Shown piece after piece: positions 43,886 through 52,266 of a DNA stretch of 64,000 nucleotides. The notes beneath the pieces are model-generated. The model did no database searches, had not been told where the DNA came from, and saw only the letters and a program-made list of their open reading frames with translations. Every line of letters begins with the position of its first letter. The stretch's first letter is position 1. Origin of the DNA: an uncultured Salinicoccus sp. (lineage in GTDB: Bacteria; Bacillota; Bacilli; Staphylococcales; Salinicoccaceae); contig CANLWV010000007.1 of NCBI GenBank assembly GCA_947494965.1, forward strand, positions 1 to 64,000, in the 5' to 3' direction. The position numbers were made by a program, and so were the translations under genes.

Positions 43886-44683
43886 TTATCTGTTTGTTTC
43901 CACTGATTCACCATCTTGACTGGCCCTATCGCTGCTGAGGAACCAGCCGGCAGCGATGACGACCACCATGACGCTCCAGAAGATCAGTTTCCAGGCGACT
44001 GAATGCGGAAAGGCTTCTGGTATGATGCCCAACGCGTCGTGTGCGAGCGTCAGAACCGATAGTTTGACGCCGACCCAGCCGACGATGACGAAGGCTGCGA
44101 TTTCAAGTCCCGGCTTCTTGTTGAGCAGTTCGACGAACCAGTTGGCGAAGAACCGCATGATGATGACACCGATCAGGCCACCGACAAGCATCACGGTATA
44201 CTGCCCGGCGTTGACGCCAAAGAAGTCGCCGCCGACTTCCGGGAGCGCCAGGGCAATTGCCGCTGCCGCCAAAATGGAGTCTATGGCGAAGGCGACGTCA
44301 GCGATTTCCACCTTGAAGACCGTCAGCCAGAAACCCGCTTTCTTCTTCGGCTTTTTGCCTTCGGCCGCCGCTTCATGTGCTGCTTCGTCCTCTCCCCCGC
44401 GCCAGATGGCATAGAGGTGTGAGATGGACACATAGAACAGGTAGATGGCACCGAGCGCCTGCATCCACCACCACTGGACGAGCCAGACGAGCAGCAGGAT
44501 GGCGACCATCCTGAAGATGAAGGCCCCAAACAATCCATAGAACAATGCCTTCTTCCGTTCCTTGAACCCGAGGTGCTTGACCATGACGGCGAGCACCACC
44601 GCGTTATCTGCTGCGAGCAGCCCCTCGAGCACAATGAGGACGATCAACACCCATGAATACTCTAAAATTACTGCAAAATCCAT
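43886..44683 (-). CDS. TerC family membrane protein, likely manganese exporter
   Basis: A 265-residue polytopic protein: EGLLAADNAVVLAVMV in an early helix and EIADVAFAIDSILAA in a later one, the paired acidic metal-binding helices of TerC. B. subtilis relatives (YkoY/MeeY, YceF/MeeF) move manganese out for exoenzymes such as LTA synthase. The ATG at 44683 has AAGGAGAG 6 bases upstream. It sits directly behind a yybP-ykoY riboswitch, which supports the manganese assignment strongly. The apparent N-terminal extension to 44767 is riboswitch sequence. Confidence 0.88.
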   Translation of the reverse strand: MDFAVILEYSWVLIVLIVLEGLLAADNAVVLAVMVKHLGFKERKKALFYGLFGAFIFRMVAILLLVWLVQWWWMQALGAIYLFYVSISHLYAIWRGGEDEAAHEAAAEGKKPKKKAGFWLTVFKVEIADVAFAIDSILAAAAIALALPEVGGDFFGVNAGQYTVMLVGGLIGVIIMRFFANWFVELLNKKPGLEIAAFVIVGWVGVKLSVLTLAHDALGIIPEAFPHSVAWKLIFWSVMVVVIAAGWFLSSDRASQDGESVETNR

Positions 44684-44710
44684 TGACTTCTCTCCTTTTC
44701 CGAGTGAACG

Positions 44711-44757
44711 AAAAAAGACCTTGGTCGCATATCTCCGTAGAGATGCGGCCAAGGTCT
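44711..44757 (-). terminator. Riboswitch-controlled terminator before the TerC gene
   Basis: On the minus strand AGACCTTGGCCGCAT pairs with ATGCGACCAAGGTCT, followed by TTTTTTCG. The 5' arm overlaps the end of the aptamer, so ligand binding should prevent this hairpin. Confidence 0.85.
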
Positions 44758-44852
44758 CACGATACAATACAAAGTATTGCTCGATGCACCGGGAATTTCT
44801 CCGTCATGACGATGCATCGATGGGTCGCCCCATTCGTTACTCCCCTTTTCCG
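44746..44852 (-). ncRNA. yybP-ykoY manganese riboswitch aptamer
   Basis: On the minus strand the two hallmark segments are present: AAAAGGGGAGTAAC near the 5' end and GAGACCTTGG at the 3' end, with a CGTCATGACGGAGAA helix and a CCGGTGCATCGAGCA helix between, as in Rfam family RF00080. The closing helix P1 can pair CGG..AAGG with CCTT..CCG. The 3' strand of P1 is also the 5' arm of a terminator, so manganese binding should allow read-through into the TerC gene. Confidence 0.88.
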
Positions 44853-44885
44853 ATTGGAAAGGTATGTTCTTTTAGTTACTTATTG

Positions 44886-44914
44886 AATATAGCCGATTCC
44901 GTTCCTGATGTAAA
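44886..44914 (-). promoter_or_regulatory. Promoter of the riboswitch-TerC unit
   Basis: On the minus strand TTTACA (44909-44914) and TATATT (44886-44891) are 17 bases apart, about 35 bases upstream of the aptamer. The -35 lies within an inverted repeat (CTGATGTA/TACATCAG, 44905-44931) that also contains the prfC stop codon. Confidence 0.7.
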
Positions 44915-44922
44915 GCGAAAAC

Positions 44923-46479
44923 CTACATCAGCGAATAGAGCCTGATGCCTGGAAACTTATCGCTGAACCAGCGCATGGCGAATTCGTTTTCGAACAGGAA
45001 CACCTGGTTATCATAGCGGTCGAGCACAAGATTCGAACGGGATGAGTGCATGGCATCGGTGATGTCTTCTTCATTTTCAACCCATCTGGCAATCTTCTTG
45101 CCGATCGGTTCCATAATGACGTCTGTATTGTACTCGTTCTTCATGCGGTGCTCAAACACTTCAAACTGCAGCTGTCCGACCGCGCCGAGTATCGGCTGGT
45201 TCGTATGCATCGTCTTGTAGTACTGGATGGCGCCTTCCTGCACAAGCTGCTCGATTCCTTTGTAGAAATGCTTCTGCTTCATGACGTTCTTTGCCGACAC
45301 CTTCATGAAGAGCTCAGGCGTAAACTGCGGCAGGTCTTCGAAATCGACCTTCTGGCCGGCGTACAGCGTATCTCCGATCTGGAAGGTTCCTGTATCATAG
45401 AGGCCGATGATATCGCCGGGATAGGCTTCATTGACCGTTTCAGTGTCATCTGCCATGAACATCGTAGCGCGTGCGACTTTGACTTTGCGGCCGGTGCGTG
45501 CCAGCCTGGCTTCCATGCCGCGCGTGAATTTCCCTGAGACGACCCGCATGAATGCAAGGCGGTCGCGGTGGCGGGGGTCCATATTGGCTTGGATTTTGAA
45601 GATGAAACCGCTGAAGTCTTCACTCTTCGGCGATACAAGCGACTCTTCTTTGGTCTTACGTGGCGTCGGCATTGGTGCATAGTCGACGTACGTATCGAGG
45701 AATTCCTCGATGCCGAATGTAGACAGCGCGGAACCGAAGAAGACCGGCGTCAGATCACCACGGGCGATCTTTTCATCATCAAAATCATCGCCCGCTTCTT
45801 CAACGAGCATAAACTCCTCGATCGCCGTCTGGAACGCTTCATCTTCTTCGATGGCGTGCCCGCCGACCGGTGCGTAGTCTTCATCAAGCTGAATCGTATC
45901 ATCTTCCCGGTAAGGGTTGATCGAGTGGTCTTTACGGTTGATGATGCCGAAGAAGGATGGCCCCATGCCGACCGGCCACGTCATCGGATATGTTTCGATA
46001 TCAAGCGTCGATTCGATCTCTTCAAGCAGTTCGAACGGCTCCTTGCCGACACGGTCGAGTTTGTTGATGAACGTAAAGATCGGAATGCCGCGCATCTTAC
46101 AGACTTTGAACAGTTTCAGGGTCTGGGGTTCGATGCCTTTCGCCGCATCGATGACCATGACGGCCGAGTCGACCGCCATCAGCGTACGGTACGTATCCTC
46201 CGAGAAATCTTCGTGTCCCGGGGTATCCAGGATGTTGATCTTATAGCCGTCGAAGTCGAACTGCATGACGGAGCTGGTGACACTGATGCCCCGCTCCTGC
46301 TCGACCTTCATCCAGTCGGACGTGGCGAACTTGCCGCTTTTCTTGCCTTTGACGGTACCCGCACTGCGGATGGCCCCACCGAACAGAAGCAGCTTTTCGG
46401 TGAGCGTCGTCTTACCGGCATCCGGGTGGGAGATGATGGCGAATGTCTTCCGTTTTTCTATTTCTTGAGTAAAATCCAT
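44923..46479 (-). CDS. prfC: Peptide chain release factor 3
   Basis: A 519-residue translational GTPase that recycles RF1 and RF2. The G domain has [13 protein letters not shown] (G1), ERGISVTSS (G2), [14 protein letters not shown] (G3) and NKLDR (G4). Downstream parts include [13 protein letters not shown] and [15 protein letters not shown]-like sequence (here [15 protein letters not shown]). AAGGAG lies 6 bases before the ATG at 46479; the frame back to 46515 overlaps the previous gene without an SD. The order murE, small YueH-like gene, prfC is conserved in staphylococci. Confidence 0.95.
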   Translation of the reverse strand: MDFTQEIEKRKTFAIISHPDAGKTTLTEKLLLFGGAIRSAGTVKGKKSGKFATSDWMKVEQERGISVTSSVMQFDFDGYKINILDTPGHEDFSEDTYRTLMAVDSAVMVIDAAKGIEPQTLKLFKVCKMRGIPIFTFINKLDRVGKEPFELLEEIESTLDIETYPMTWPVGMGPSFFGIINRKDHSINPYREDDTIQLDEDYAPVGGHAIEEDEAFQTAIEEFMLVEEAGDDFDDEKIARGDLTPVFFGSALSTFGIEEFLDTYVDYAPMPTPRKTKEESLVSPKSEDFSGFIFKIQANMDPRHRDRLAFMRVVSGKFTRGMEARLARTGRKVKVARATMFMADDTETVNEAYPGDIIGLYDTGTFQIGDTLYAGQKVDFEDLPQFTPELFMKVSAKNVMKQKHFYKGIEQLVQEGAIQYYKTMHTNQPILGAVGQLQFEVFEHRMKNEYNTDVIMEPIGKKIARWVENEEDITDAMHSSRSNLVLDRYDNQVFLFENEFAMRWFSDKFPGIRLYSLM

Positions 46480-46489
46480 AATTGTCTCC

Positions 46490-46693
46490 TTACTTTCGCA
46501 AAATTGCGTGTACAATGTCCCGGGCGACTGCTTCAGCCTGATTTTCGTCCATCATGCTGAACAGATGCAGGACAAGCGTTTCGATCTGCTCTTCACTGGT
46601 CAACGACTGCGGGTATTCGATGCTGAAGTGGATATCCGGGAGGCTGATGATGAATGTTCCGCGCGACTCGGACTCATGGATGAAGACAGGCAT
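46490..46693 (-). CDS. YueH-like small protein
   Basis: A 67-residue protein: [20 protein letters not shown], then [20 protein letters not shown]. It fits the YueH-like family encoded between murE and prfC in staphylococci. GAGGGG lies 7 bases before the ATG at 46693. It sits 10 bases after murE and 10 bases before prfC, so the three form an operon. Function unknown. Confidence 0.7.
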   Translation of the reverse strand: MPVFIHESESRGTFIISLPDIHFSIEYPQSLTSEEQIETLVLHLFSMMDENQAEAVARDIVHAILRK

Positions 46694-46703
46694 GTTTTGC
46701 CCC

Positions 46704-48203
46704 TCAATCGATGATGTCGTCTGAAACATACTCATCCCTCCTGTACTTGCGGTAGGCGCAGTCCAGTGCAATCAGGTCATCGCGGTGGGGCACCTTTACA
46801 TAGTCTTCCATGATCTGGTATGGCTCGCGGCCTTTGCAGGCGAGCACCACCGTGTCCCCGGGCTCCGCCAGGGCGATTGCATATTCGATGCCTTCAGCCC
46901 GGTCCAGGAAGGTTCGGTAATTGTCGTGCGCCGCCCCTTCGGCGAGCGCTTCGACCAGCATGGCAGGGTCATCGTTGGCGGGGTTGTCGGGTGTGAATAT
47001 CGCCACGTCGGCCCGCGTCGATATGTGGCCCATTTCCTTCGCTTTCGACAGATCACGTTCGCCGGTCATGCCGACCAGGAAGATCAATCTGCCGGTGACG
47101 AACGGCTCGATTGTGTCGATGATTTTACTGAGGGCATCCGGTGTGTGGGCAAAATCGATGATGATGTCGATCGGCAGCGTGCGGTCAAGCACCTCAAGCC
47201 GCCCTTCCACGGGTGCCATGTCGCTGACTGCGCCGATGATGCGCGGCAGCTTATAGCCCTGCAGCCATTCGCTGATGATCGCGCACATCAGGTTCTGAAT
47301 ATTGAAGTGGCCGATGAAGGGTGATTCGACATGATACTGCCCTTCTGGGGTATTCAATGTGAATGTAAAGCCTTCAAGTGTGCCTTGGATATCCGATGGG
47401 TAGAAGTCGGCTGCGTCGGTCATGCCGTAGGTGATGACCTCATGCGGCGTCATCGCGCGATAGCGCGCCGACCAGGGATCGTCCTCATTGAGGATGGCGT
47501 ATTTCGGGTCTTTGACGTTCTGGCCCATCTGGGAGAACAGCAATCCCTTCGTATAGCCATATTCATCCATTGTATTATGGAAGTCGAGGTGATCCTGGGT
47601 CAGGTTGGTGAAGATTGCAATGTCGTAGTCGATGCCGAACGTCCGGCCGAGGCCCAGGGCATGCGACGATACTTCCATTGTGAAGACTTCGGAATCCCGT
47701 TCGCTCGCTTCCTTGATCCTCTTATGGAGCCGGGTCGTTTCCGGGGTCGTATTGGTGCTGGCATAGCGGTCATCATTCACCACGAAACCGTTGGTCCCGA
47801 GGTAGGCGCTGTTCTTGCCGAGTGCACGGCTTAGATTGTGGATCATAGTGGCCACGGTGGTTTTGCCGTTCGTGCCCGTCACCCCTATCATCGTCTGGGT
47901 TTCATGGGGGAAGCTGTAGATGTATTCCGAGAATAGGGAAGCCACTTTGACGGGATCTCTGACGACGAGGAGCCCGACATTTTCTGGCAAATCGGCATGA
48001 CGGTCTGTTACGATGAAGCGGCACCCTGATTCCATAGCCTGCGGAATGAAATCGAAGCCATCGACCTGATGGCCCCGCACCGCTACGAATATGGCATTTC
48101 CATCCACTTCACGGGAATCCATGGAGATGTGCGCTACCGTTTCTGGAAATTCCCCGTATGTCTTTTTAATTTTCAGTAGGGAAATCAATGTCTTCGAATT
48201 CAT
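46704..48203 (-). CDS. murE: UDP-MurNAc-L-Ala-D-Glu:L-lysine ligase
   Basis: Adds L-lysine to the peptidoglycan precursor in the cytoplasm. The 499 residues contain the Mur-ligase P-loop GVTGTNGKTT, STNTTPET, MEVSSHALGLGR, TNLTQDHLDFH and, near the C-terminus, DNPANDDP. In lysine-adding MurE the arginine of the DNPR motif of diaminopimelate enzymes is replaced as here, so the wall should be lysine type. The ATG at 48203 has AAGGTGG 8 bases upstream; a GTG at 48215 is less supported. First gene of the murE-YueH-prfC operon. Confidence 0.93.
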   Translation of the reverse strand: MNSKTLISLLKIKKTYGEFPETVAHISMDSREVDGNAIFVAVRGHQVDGFDFIPQAMESGCRFIVTDRHADLPENVGLLVVRDPVKVASLFSEYIYSFPHETQTMIGVTGTNGKTTVATMIHNLSRALGKNSAYLGTNGFVVNDDRYASTNTTPETTRLHKRIKEASERDSEVFTMEVSSHALGLGRTFGIDYDIAIFTNLTQDHLDFHNTMDEYGYTKGLLFSQMGQNVKDPKYAILNEDDPWSARYRAMTPHEVITYGMTDAADFYPSDIQGTLEGFTFTLNTPEGQYHVESPFIGHFNIQNLMCAIISEWLQGYKLPRIIGAVSDMAPVEGRLEVLDRTLPIDIIIDFAHTPDALSKIIDTIEPFVTGRLIFLVGMTGERDLSKAKEMGHISTRADVAIFTPDNPANDDPAMLVEALAEGAAHDNYRTFLDRAEGIEYAIALAEPGDTVVLACKGREPYQIMEDYVKVPHRDDLIALDCAYRKYRRDEYVSDDIID

Positions 48204-48265
48204 TTTTCCTGCCACCTTTCAACTTTTATATTATACAATAGAAGAATGTTCTTTAATAGTGGGAA

Positions 48266-48295
48266 TTGACAGAAGGGCAAACCGTTCCGTATCAT
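48266..48295 (+). promoter_or_regulatory. Candidate promoter of ltaA
   Basis: TTGACA (48266-48271) and TATCAT (48290-48295) are 18 bases apart, 78 bases before the ltaA ATG. On the opposite strand a TATAAT at 48230-48235 may serve murE. Confidence 0.5.
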
Positions 48296-48373
48296 CTGAA
48301 CAATGATGACAACCATAAAATACAGCGCCCTCATGCCCGTACAGGAGATGACGGCGTTATAAAAGGTGACATA

Positions 48374-49570
48374 ATGACAACCAATACAAAAAAGAAACGA
48401 TTCTGGAAACTCGCTTTCATACTGTGCCTGACGGAAGTCGTCCGGGGCATGTTCATACTCAGCTACCTACCGGCCCTGCCGACGATCGGCATCATTTCAC
48501 TGAGCCTATCGTCCATCGTCATCACGATGCATTATGTATTCGATGCCGTGACCAACATCTGGCTTGGTTTCATCATGCGTAAGATCGGTGCCTGGTGGAC
48601 GATGTTCCTGAGTTACCTCGTCGGCGTCGGTGCCATGGCGCTCGTCATGTTCGATCAGAGCTTCTACTCGCTTTTGATCGCAGCATGCCTGCTCGGCATC
48701 AGCGTCTGTCCGATCTGGATCATCGCATTATCCAATGTGCAGGATGAAAACCGCGGGCGGGAAATGGGCCTCATCTTCTTTTCCTGGCTCTCCGGCCTCG
48801 GTGCCGGCATGGTCATCATGAACTTCCTGATCGGCATATTCGATGCTGCGGCGGTCGTTGCGATGGTGATCGTCTTCGCCCTGAACTTCATCATCTTCCT
48901 GATCCTGCCAGGCGACTACAAAGTAGAGACGCATGGGGAGGCCACCGCGAGCCGCCGCAAGCGCCGGCTGCCGCTTGGCGAGACGTGGGAGATCCTGCGC
49001 CATCATATGCGCAACATGCCCGGCATCATGCTTCAGGGGCTCGGCGTCGGCATGCTGCTGCCGGTCCTGCCGACATACATCACCTCGCTGCTTGAATTGA
49101 ACTATTTTGAATACACGTTCTTTATCCTGATCGTATTCGGCCTCGTCGGATTTTCAATGACCGTGTTGAGCCGGGCACTCGATGCCCATACAGAGCGGTT
49201 CACCCGCACCGTCATCGTCGGCGGCTTCTTCATATACGCTGCTGGCGTCATCTGGTTCAGCACACTCGAAACGGTGTGGCTGATCTTCATCATCGCAAGC
49301 TTCATCGGGCTTTCCTACGGCATCATGCTGCCTGCATGGAATAAATATCTCGCCGGCAGCATCGGCGCGAGCAGTAAGGAGGAGTCATGGGGTGTCATCA
49401 GTTCCATCCAAGGGATCGGCGCAATGATCGGTCCGGTCCTTGGCGGCCTGACTGCAGATATATTCGGGACGGTGACCGCCACACTTACAGCCAGCGGATT
49501 GATCTTCATCATCCTCTTCCTGTACTACGGCGTCCTTTTCTTCACTAATTGGCGCACAGCCCGACAATAG
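48374..49570 (+). CDS. ltaA: Glycolipid flippase LtaA (MFS)
   Basis: A 398-residue MFS transporter closely following LtaA of Staphylococcus aureus, which flips the glycolipid anchor of lipoteichoic acid. The first helix has LTEVVRGMFILSYLPALPT (the conserved Glu and Arg of the LtaA pocket), then HYVFDAVTNIWLGF, GISVCPIWIIALS, GREMGLIFFSWL, and GIMLPAWNKYLAG near the end, matching S. aureus residue patterns throughout. AAAAGGTGA lies 3-5 bases before the ATG at 48374; an earlier frame from 48266 is leader sequence. Unlike S. aureus, no ypfP (ugtP) gene precedes it here; the gene stands alone, divergent from murE. Confidence 0.88.
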   Translation: MTTNTKKKRFWKLAFILCLTEVVRGMFILSYLPALPTIGIISLSLSSIVITMHYVFDAVTNIWLGFIMRKIGAWWTMFLSYLVGVGAMALVMFDQSFYSLLIAACLLGISVCPIWIIALSNVQDENRGREMGLIFFSWLSGLGAGMVIMNFLIGIFDAAAVVAMVIVFALNFIIFLILPGDYKVETHGEATASRRKRRLPLGETWEILRHHMRNMPGIMLQGLGVGMLLPVLPTYITSLLELNYFEYTFFILIVFGLVGFSMTVLSRALDAHTERFTRTVIVGGFFIYAAGVIWFSTLETVWLIFIIASFIGLSYGIMLPAWNKYLAGSIGASSKEESWGVISSIQGIGAMIGPVLGGLTADIFGTVTATLTASGLIFIILFLYYGVLFFTNWRTARQ

Positions 49571-49584
49571 TGTCAAAATGACCC

Positions 49585-49613
49585 TTGCCAACTTCCAAGA
49601 CGCATGATAATAT
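49585..49613 (+). promoter_or_regulatory. Promoter of the tRNA gene
   Basis: TTGCCA (49585-49590) and TAATAT (49608-49613) are 17 bases apart, 39 bases before the tRNA 5' end. Confidence 0.6.
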
Positions 49614-49652
49614 GAATGGTGTTTGACGGATCTAATCCGACCAACCCATCCA

Positions 49653-49723
49653 GCCGGTATAGTTTAATGGTAAAATACCGCCATGGTAAGGCAGAGCTGC
49701 GAGTTCGATTCTCGCTACCGGCA
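49653..49723 (+). tRNA. tRNA-Thr (anticodon GGT)
   Basis: Folds as a 71-base cloverleaf: acceptor GCCGGTA/TACCGGC, short D arm GTTT/AAAT, anticodon arm CCGCC-ATGGTAA-GGCAG, 4-base variable loop, T arm GCGAG-TTCGATT-CTCGC, discriminator A. The anticodon is GGT, reading threonine ACC and ACU. The second pair of the anticodon stem is a C-A mismatch. The 3' CCA is not encoded. Confidence 0.88.
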
Positions 49724-49729
49724 TTTGTG

Positions 49730-49764
49730 ACTTCCCATCCATTTTAGGATTGGGAAGTTTTTTT
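49730..49764 (+). terminator. Terminator of the tRNA-Thr gene
   Basis: ACTTCCCATCC pairs with GGATTGGGAAGT (one bulge), followed by a run of T residues. Confidence 0.85.
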
Positions 49765-49831
49765 ATGCAATCACTGGTTATATATGTGCCTTCATTGTAG
49801 AATCAATATAAAAGACAAGGGGGATTTATAT

Positions 49832-50980
49832 ATGTTGAAGATGATGATGCTTCTGATGCTCAGCCTCCCTTTTGGTGATGCTGACTACGAGGCGCATGCT
49901 GTATATGATAAAACGCTCGAACAGATATCCGGAGACGCGATACATAACGTGGTCGAGACCCATTTCGACCTTGAGACATCCTTCAACTTCGCCGCAACGG
50001 GTGATGTGCTGATACATGACCATCTCTATGAAGATGTCGAGACCGAATCCGGCTACGACTTCAATTCCCGGGTCGATGAGGTTGCGCCCTATCTGCAGGA
50101 TAAAGATCTCGTATTCATGAACCAGGAGACCCCGATCGGCGGCGAGGCGCTGCGCCTGAGTGGCTATCCGATGTTCAACGCGCCGCTTGAAGCTGCCGAT
50201 CTGCTTGAACACCTGAACGCAGACATCGTTTCACTGGCCAACAACCATACGCTCGACCGCAGCACCGAAGGGGTCGAACGCACAACCGATGTTCTGAAGG
50301 AGAAAGGGATAGAATATGTCGGGGCGAATGTCAGTCCTGAGGACCGGAAACGCCAGCGCATCATCGACGTCGAAGGGGTGTCGGTCGGTTTCCTCGCCTA
50401 TACCTACGGCACGAACGGCATCCCAGTTCCTGAAGGGGAGGACCACCTCGTCAATCTGATCGATATGCCGACGATTTTATCCGATATGGAAGACTTGCGG
50501 GATGACGTCGACATGCTGGTCGTCAGCATGCACCAGGGGAATGAGTATGAAGAGTTCCCGAGGGATGAACATGTCCAGCAATTTGAACAGATCGCCGATG
50601 CCGGGGCCGACATTATACTGGGGCACCACCCGCACGTGCTGCAGCCCGTCGATATCTACGAGCGCGAGGATGGTGAGGAGACTGTGATCGCCTACTCACT
50701 CGGCAACTTCTTCAGCGCCCAGCAGAGTTTGGAGACGAAGCTCGGTGGCATAATCGGTTTTGACATCACCTACAGTGGAGGCGATGAAGAAATCTCCGTC
50801 GATGCGGTAAAATTCATGCCTACCTATATGCACAGCAATGAGTTTGATGACTTTGAACTCGTTCCGCTCACCGACGCCGCCGAGTACGGCCTCAATGACG
50901 CCGACGGTGTCTATCAGGATGTCAGCGACCATATGAAATACTATACCGACGAAGTCGAAGTCGTCGAATATTTGGAATAG
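49832..50980 (+). CDS. CapA family protein, probably exported
   Basis: A 382-residue CapA/PgsA-like protein with a short hydrophobic N-terminus (MLKMMMLLMLSLPFG) that may be a signal or anchor. The domain follows the CapA order: AATGDVLIHDHL, NQETPIGG, LANNHTLDRS, SMHQGNEY, ILGHHPHVLQP and YSLGNFFSAQQ. AAGGGGG lies 8 bases before the ATG at 49832. It is paralogous to the cytoplasmic-looking CapA at 12471-13544. No capB or capC is nearby, so a phosphoesterase or lipid-related role is as likely as poly-gamma-glutamate synthesis. Confidence 0.82.
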   Translation: MLKMMMLLMLSLPFGDADYEAHAVYDKTLEQISGDAIHNVVETHFDLETSFNFAATGDVLIHDHLYEDVETESGYDFNSRVDEVAPYLQDKDLVFMNQETPIGGEALRLSGYPMFNAPLEAADLLEHLNADIVSLANNHTLDRSTEGVERTTDVLKEKGIEYVGANVSPEDRKRQRIIDVEGVSVGFLAYTYGTNGIPVPEGEDHLVNLIDMPTILSDMEDLRDDVDMLVVSMHQGNEYEEFPRDEHVQQFEQIADAGADIILGHHPHVLQPVDIYEREDGEETVIAYSLGNFFSAQQSLETKLGGIIGFDITYSGGDEEISVDAVKFMPTYMHSNEFDDFELVPLTDAAEYGLNDADGVYQDVSDHMKYYTDEVEVVEYLE

Positions 50981-50988
50981 ACATATTG

Positions 50989-51037
50989 AACCACTTCCAT
51001 CATGCGGAATGCGCCGCTTGTGGGAGTGGTTTTTATT
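50989..51037 (+). terminator. Terminator of the second capA gene
   Basis: AACCACTTCC pairs with GGGAGTGGTT across a long loop that can itself pair (GCGGAATGCGCCGC), then TTTTATTTT. Confidence 0.75.
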
Positions 51038-51058
51038 TTGTTCGGGGTGGTGATTGGG

Positions 51059-51148
51059 TTAATTCTCCTTCGTTGTGGCGTCGAACGAGAATTGGAGGGC
51101 CAACTCCCCTTCGTTCCGACGACGAACGAGAATTAGAGACCCAACTCA
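51059..51148. repeat. Two copies of the 41-bp hairpin repeat plus a fragment
   Basis: Units at 51059-51099 and 51100-51140 match the arrays at 39.4 and 62.3 kb: (T)AATTCTCCTTCGTT, centre, CGAACGAGAATT. A third partial unit (CCAACTC) runs into the stop codon of the NERD gene at 51146. Confidence 0.85.
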
Positions 51149-52126
51149 AATTTGAGAGGGTTTCTTCTCATATCTTGATTTATACTGCTTGATTGCCAAT
51201 AATTCTTCGAGATAGGGTGTTTCGACAGTGTATGCTGCATGTTTGCCTCTTTGTGTGGCTATGCAATATTTCGACAGGGCGTGTTCTATACATCTGAGCC
51301 CAACCTGATCGGCAAGCATCCACTGGATCTGCTTTTTATCGATGAAGCCATCAGGAAATAGATTGGAATAATCGACTATAGCGCGCACGACCAGCCGCTC
51401 GATGGTTTCATGGTGGCTGCACTGCCGGCATTCGACTGCATACCGTCCAATCGATAAATCAACGGCGCTACAGCGGGCACAGCGGATCCCTGGATTTATA
51501 CGACCGGGATCGAGTTCTGGGACGCGCATCGGGTCATCGATGATACATGACTTGATGGTTTCGGCGATGTCCGATGCTTCTCTACCGGCATACCCCGCTG
51601 CAACGTCCCCCATGTAGGGTTTCAGCATTGCCCGGTTGATGATATGCAGGTTGTCCGCCTCTGAATCAGAGATGAGGTTAAAGTCGGGATTGATGAAAAT
51701 GACTTTCCCGTCAATCTGAAATGAATGTCCGCCTTTCGACTTTATATATGTCAGCTTGCCGACAGTCCGCCTCACTTGGGCGACCGGGTCTTCAGAAATA
51801 CGATAGCCATTGACCGACCACACAGCATTCTCCAGCCGATATAACCCTGAATAATTTTTGATCTCATTCACAGTCACTTGGCCGTCATCAATGATAAGCG
51901 CATCTGCCTGGAGCACTGCATTTCCGACCTGCAGCCAGATGTCGCGGAAAATCAACAGGTGATCATGGCCGACCCTCTCCCACAGCGCGTCATAGGCGCT
52001 CTCTCCTTCGAAGCCCCGGCGCAATGCCCTAAGCCTTTTCACTTCCTGTCCCGTCAAGCTACAGCGCACTTCCAACGCTTCGTAAAACAGCAGTTCCTTT
52101 GATTTTTTTCTATCTGTTATAAACAT
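51146..52126 (-). CDS. NERD domain protein with C-terminal zinc-ribbon-like motif
   Basis: A 326-residue protein. The N-terminal part is a nuclease-related domain: FEGESAYDALWER, IFRDIWLQVGNAVLQADALII and VNEIKNYSGLY, whose E-x-K matches the restriction-like active site. Near residues 218-238 a C-x2-C and a second C-x2-C (CARC, CRQC) suggest a zinc ribbon. AGGAGG lies 8 bases before the ATG at 52126; the GTG at 52135 overlaps that site. Its last bases abut the repeat array. Function in DNA repair or turnover is inferred only from the domain. Confidence 0.78.
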   Translation of the reverse strand: MFITDRKKSKELLFYEALEVRCSLTGQEVKRLRALRRGFEGESAYDALWERVGHDHLLIFRDIWLQVGNAVLQADALIIDDGQVTVNEIKNYSGLYRLENAVWSVNGYRISEDPVAQVRRTVGKLTYIKSKGGHSFQIDGKVIFINPDFNLISDSEADNLHIINRAMLKPYMGDVAAGYAGREASDIAETIKSCIIDDPMRVPELDPGRINPGIRCARCSAVDLSIGRYAVECRQCSHHETIERLVVRAIVDYSNLFPDGFIDKKQIQWMLADQVGLRCIEHALSKYCIATQRGKHAAYTVETPYLEELLAIKQYKSRYEKKPSQI

Positions 52127-52204
52127 GACATGCACCTCCTGTATAATATATGGAGGAAAATGCCTGATCTGCTCTTTTTATTTTGACTAGTTTTACACCT
52201 TGAA

Positions 52205-52260
52205 GATAAAAAGCGGCACCCCATGCGATTCCCCGGAATTTTGGGGCATGGACTGCCGCT
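52205..52260 (-). terminator. Terminator of galU
   Basis: On the minus strand GCGGCA and TGCCGC, with inner CCATGC/GCATGG and CCCC/GGGG pairs, form a long stem followed by TTTTTATC. Confidence 0.85.
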
Positions 52261-52266
52261 GTTTTT

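Noticed and set aside
43886-44767. N-terminal extension of the TerC protein
   Set aside because: The extra codons come from riboswitch and terminator sequence; the SD points to the ATG at 44683.
45568-46560. 330-codon plus-strand frame
   Set aside because: Antisense shadow of prfC.
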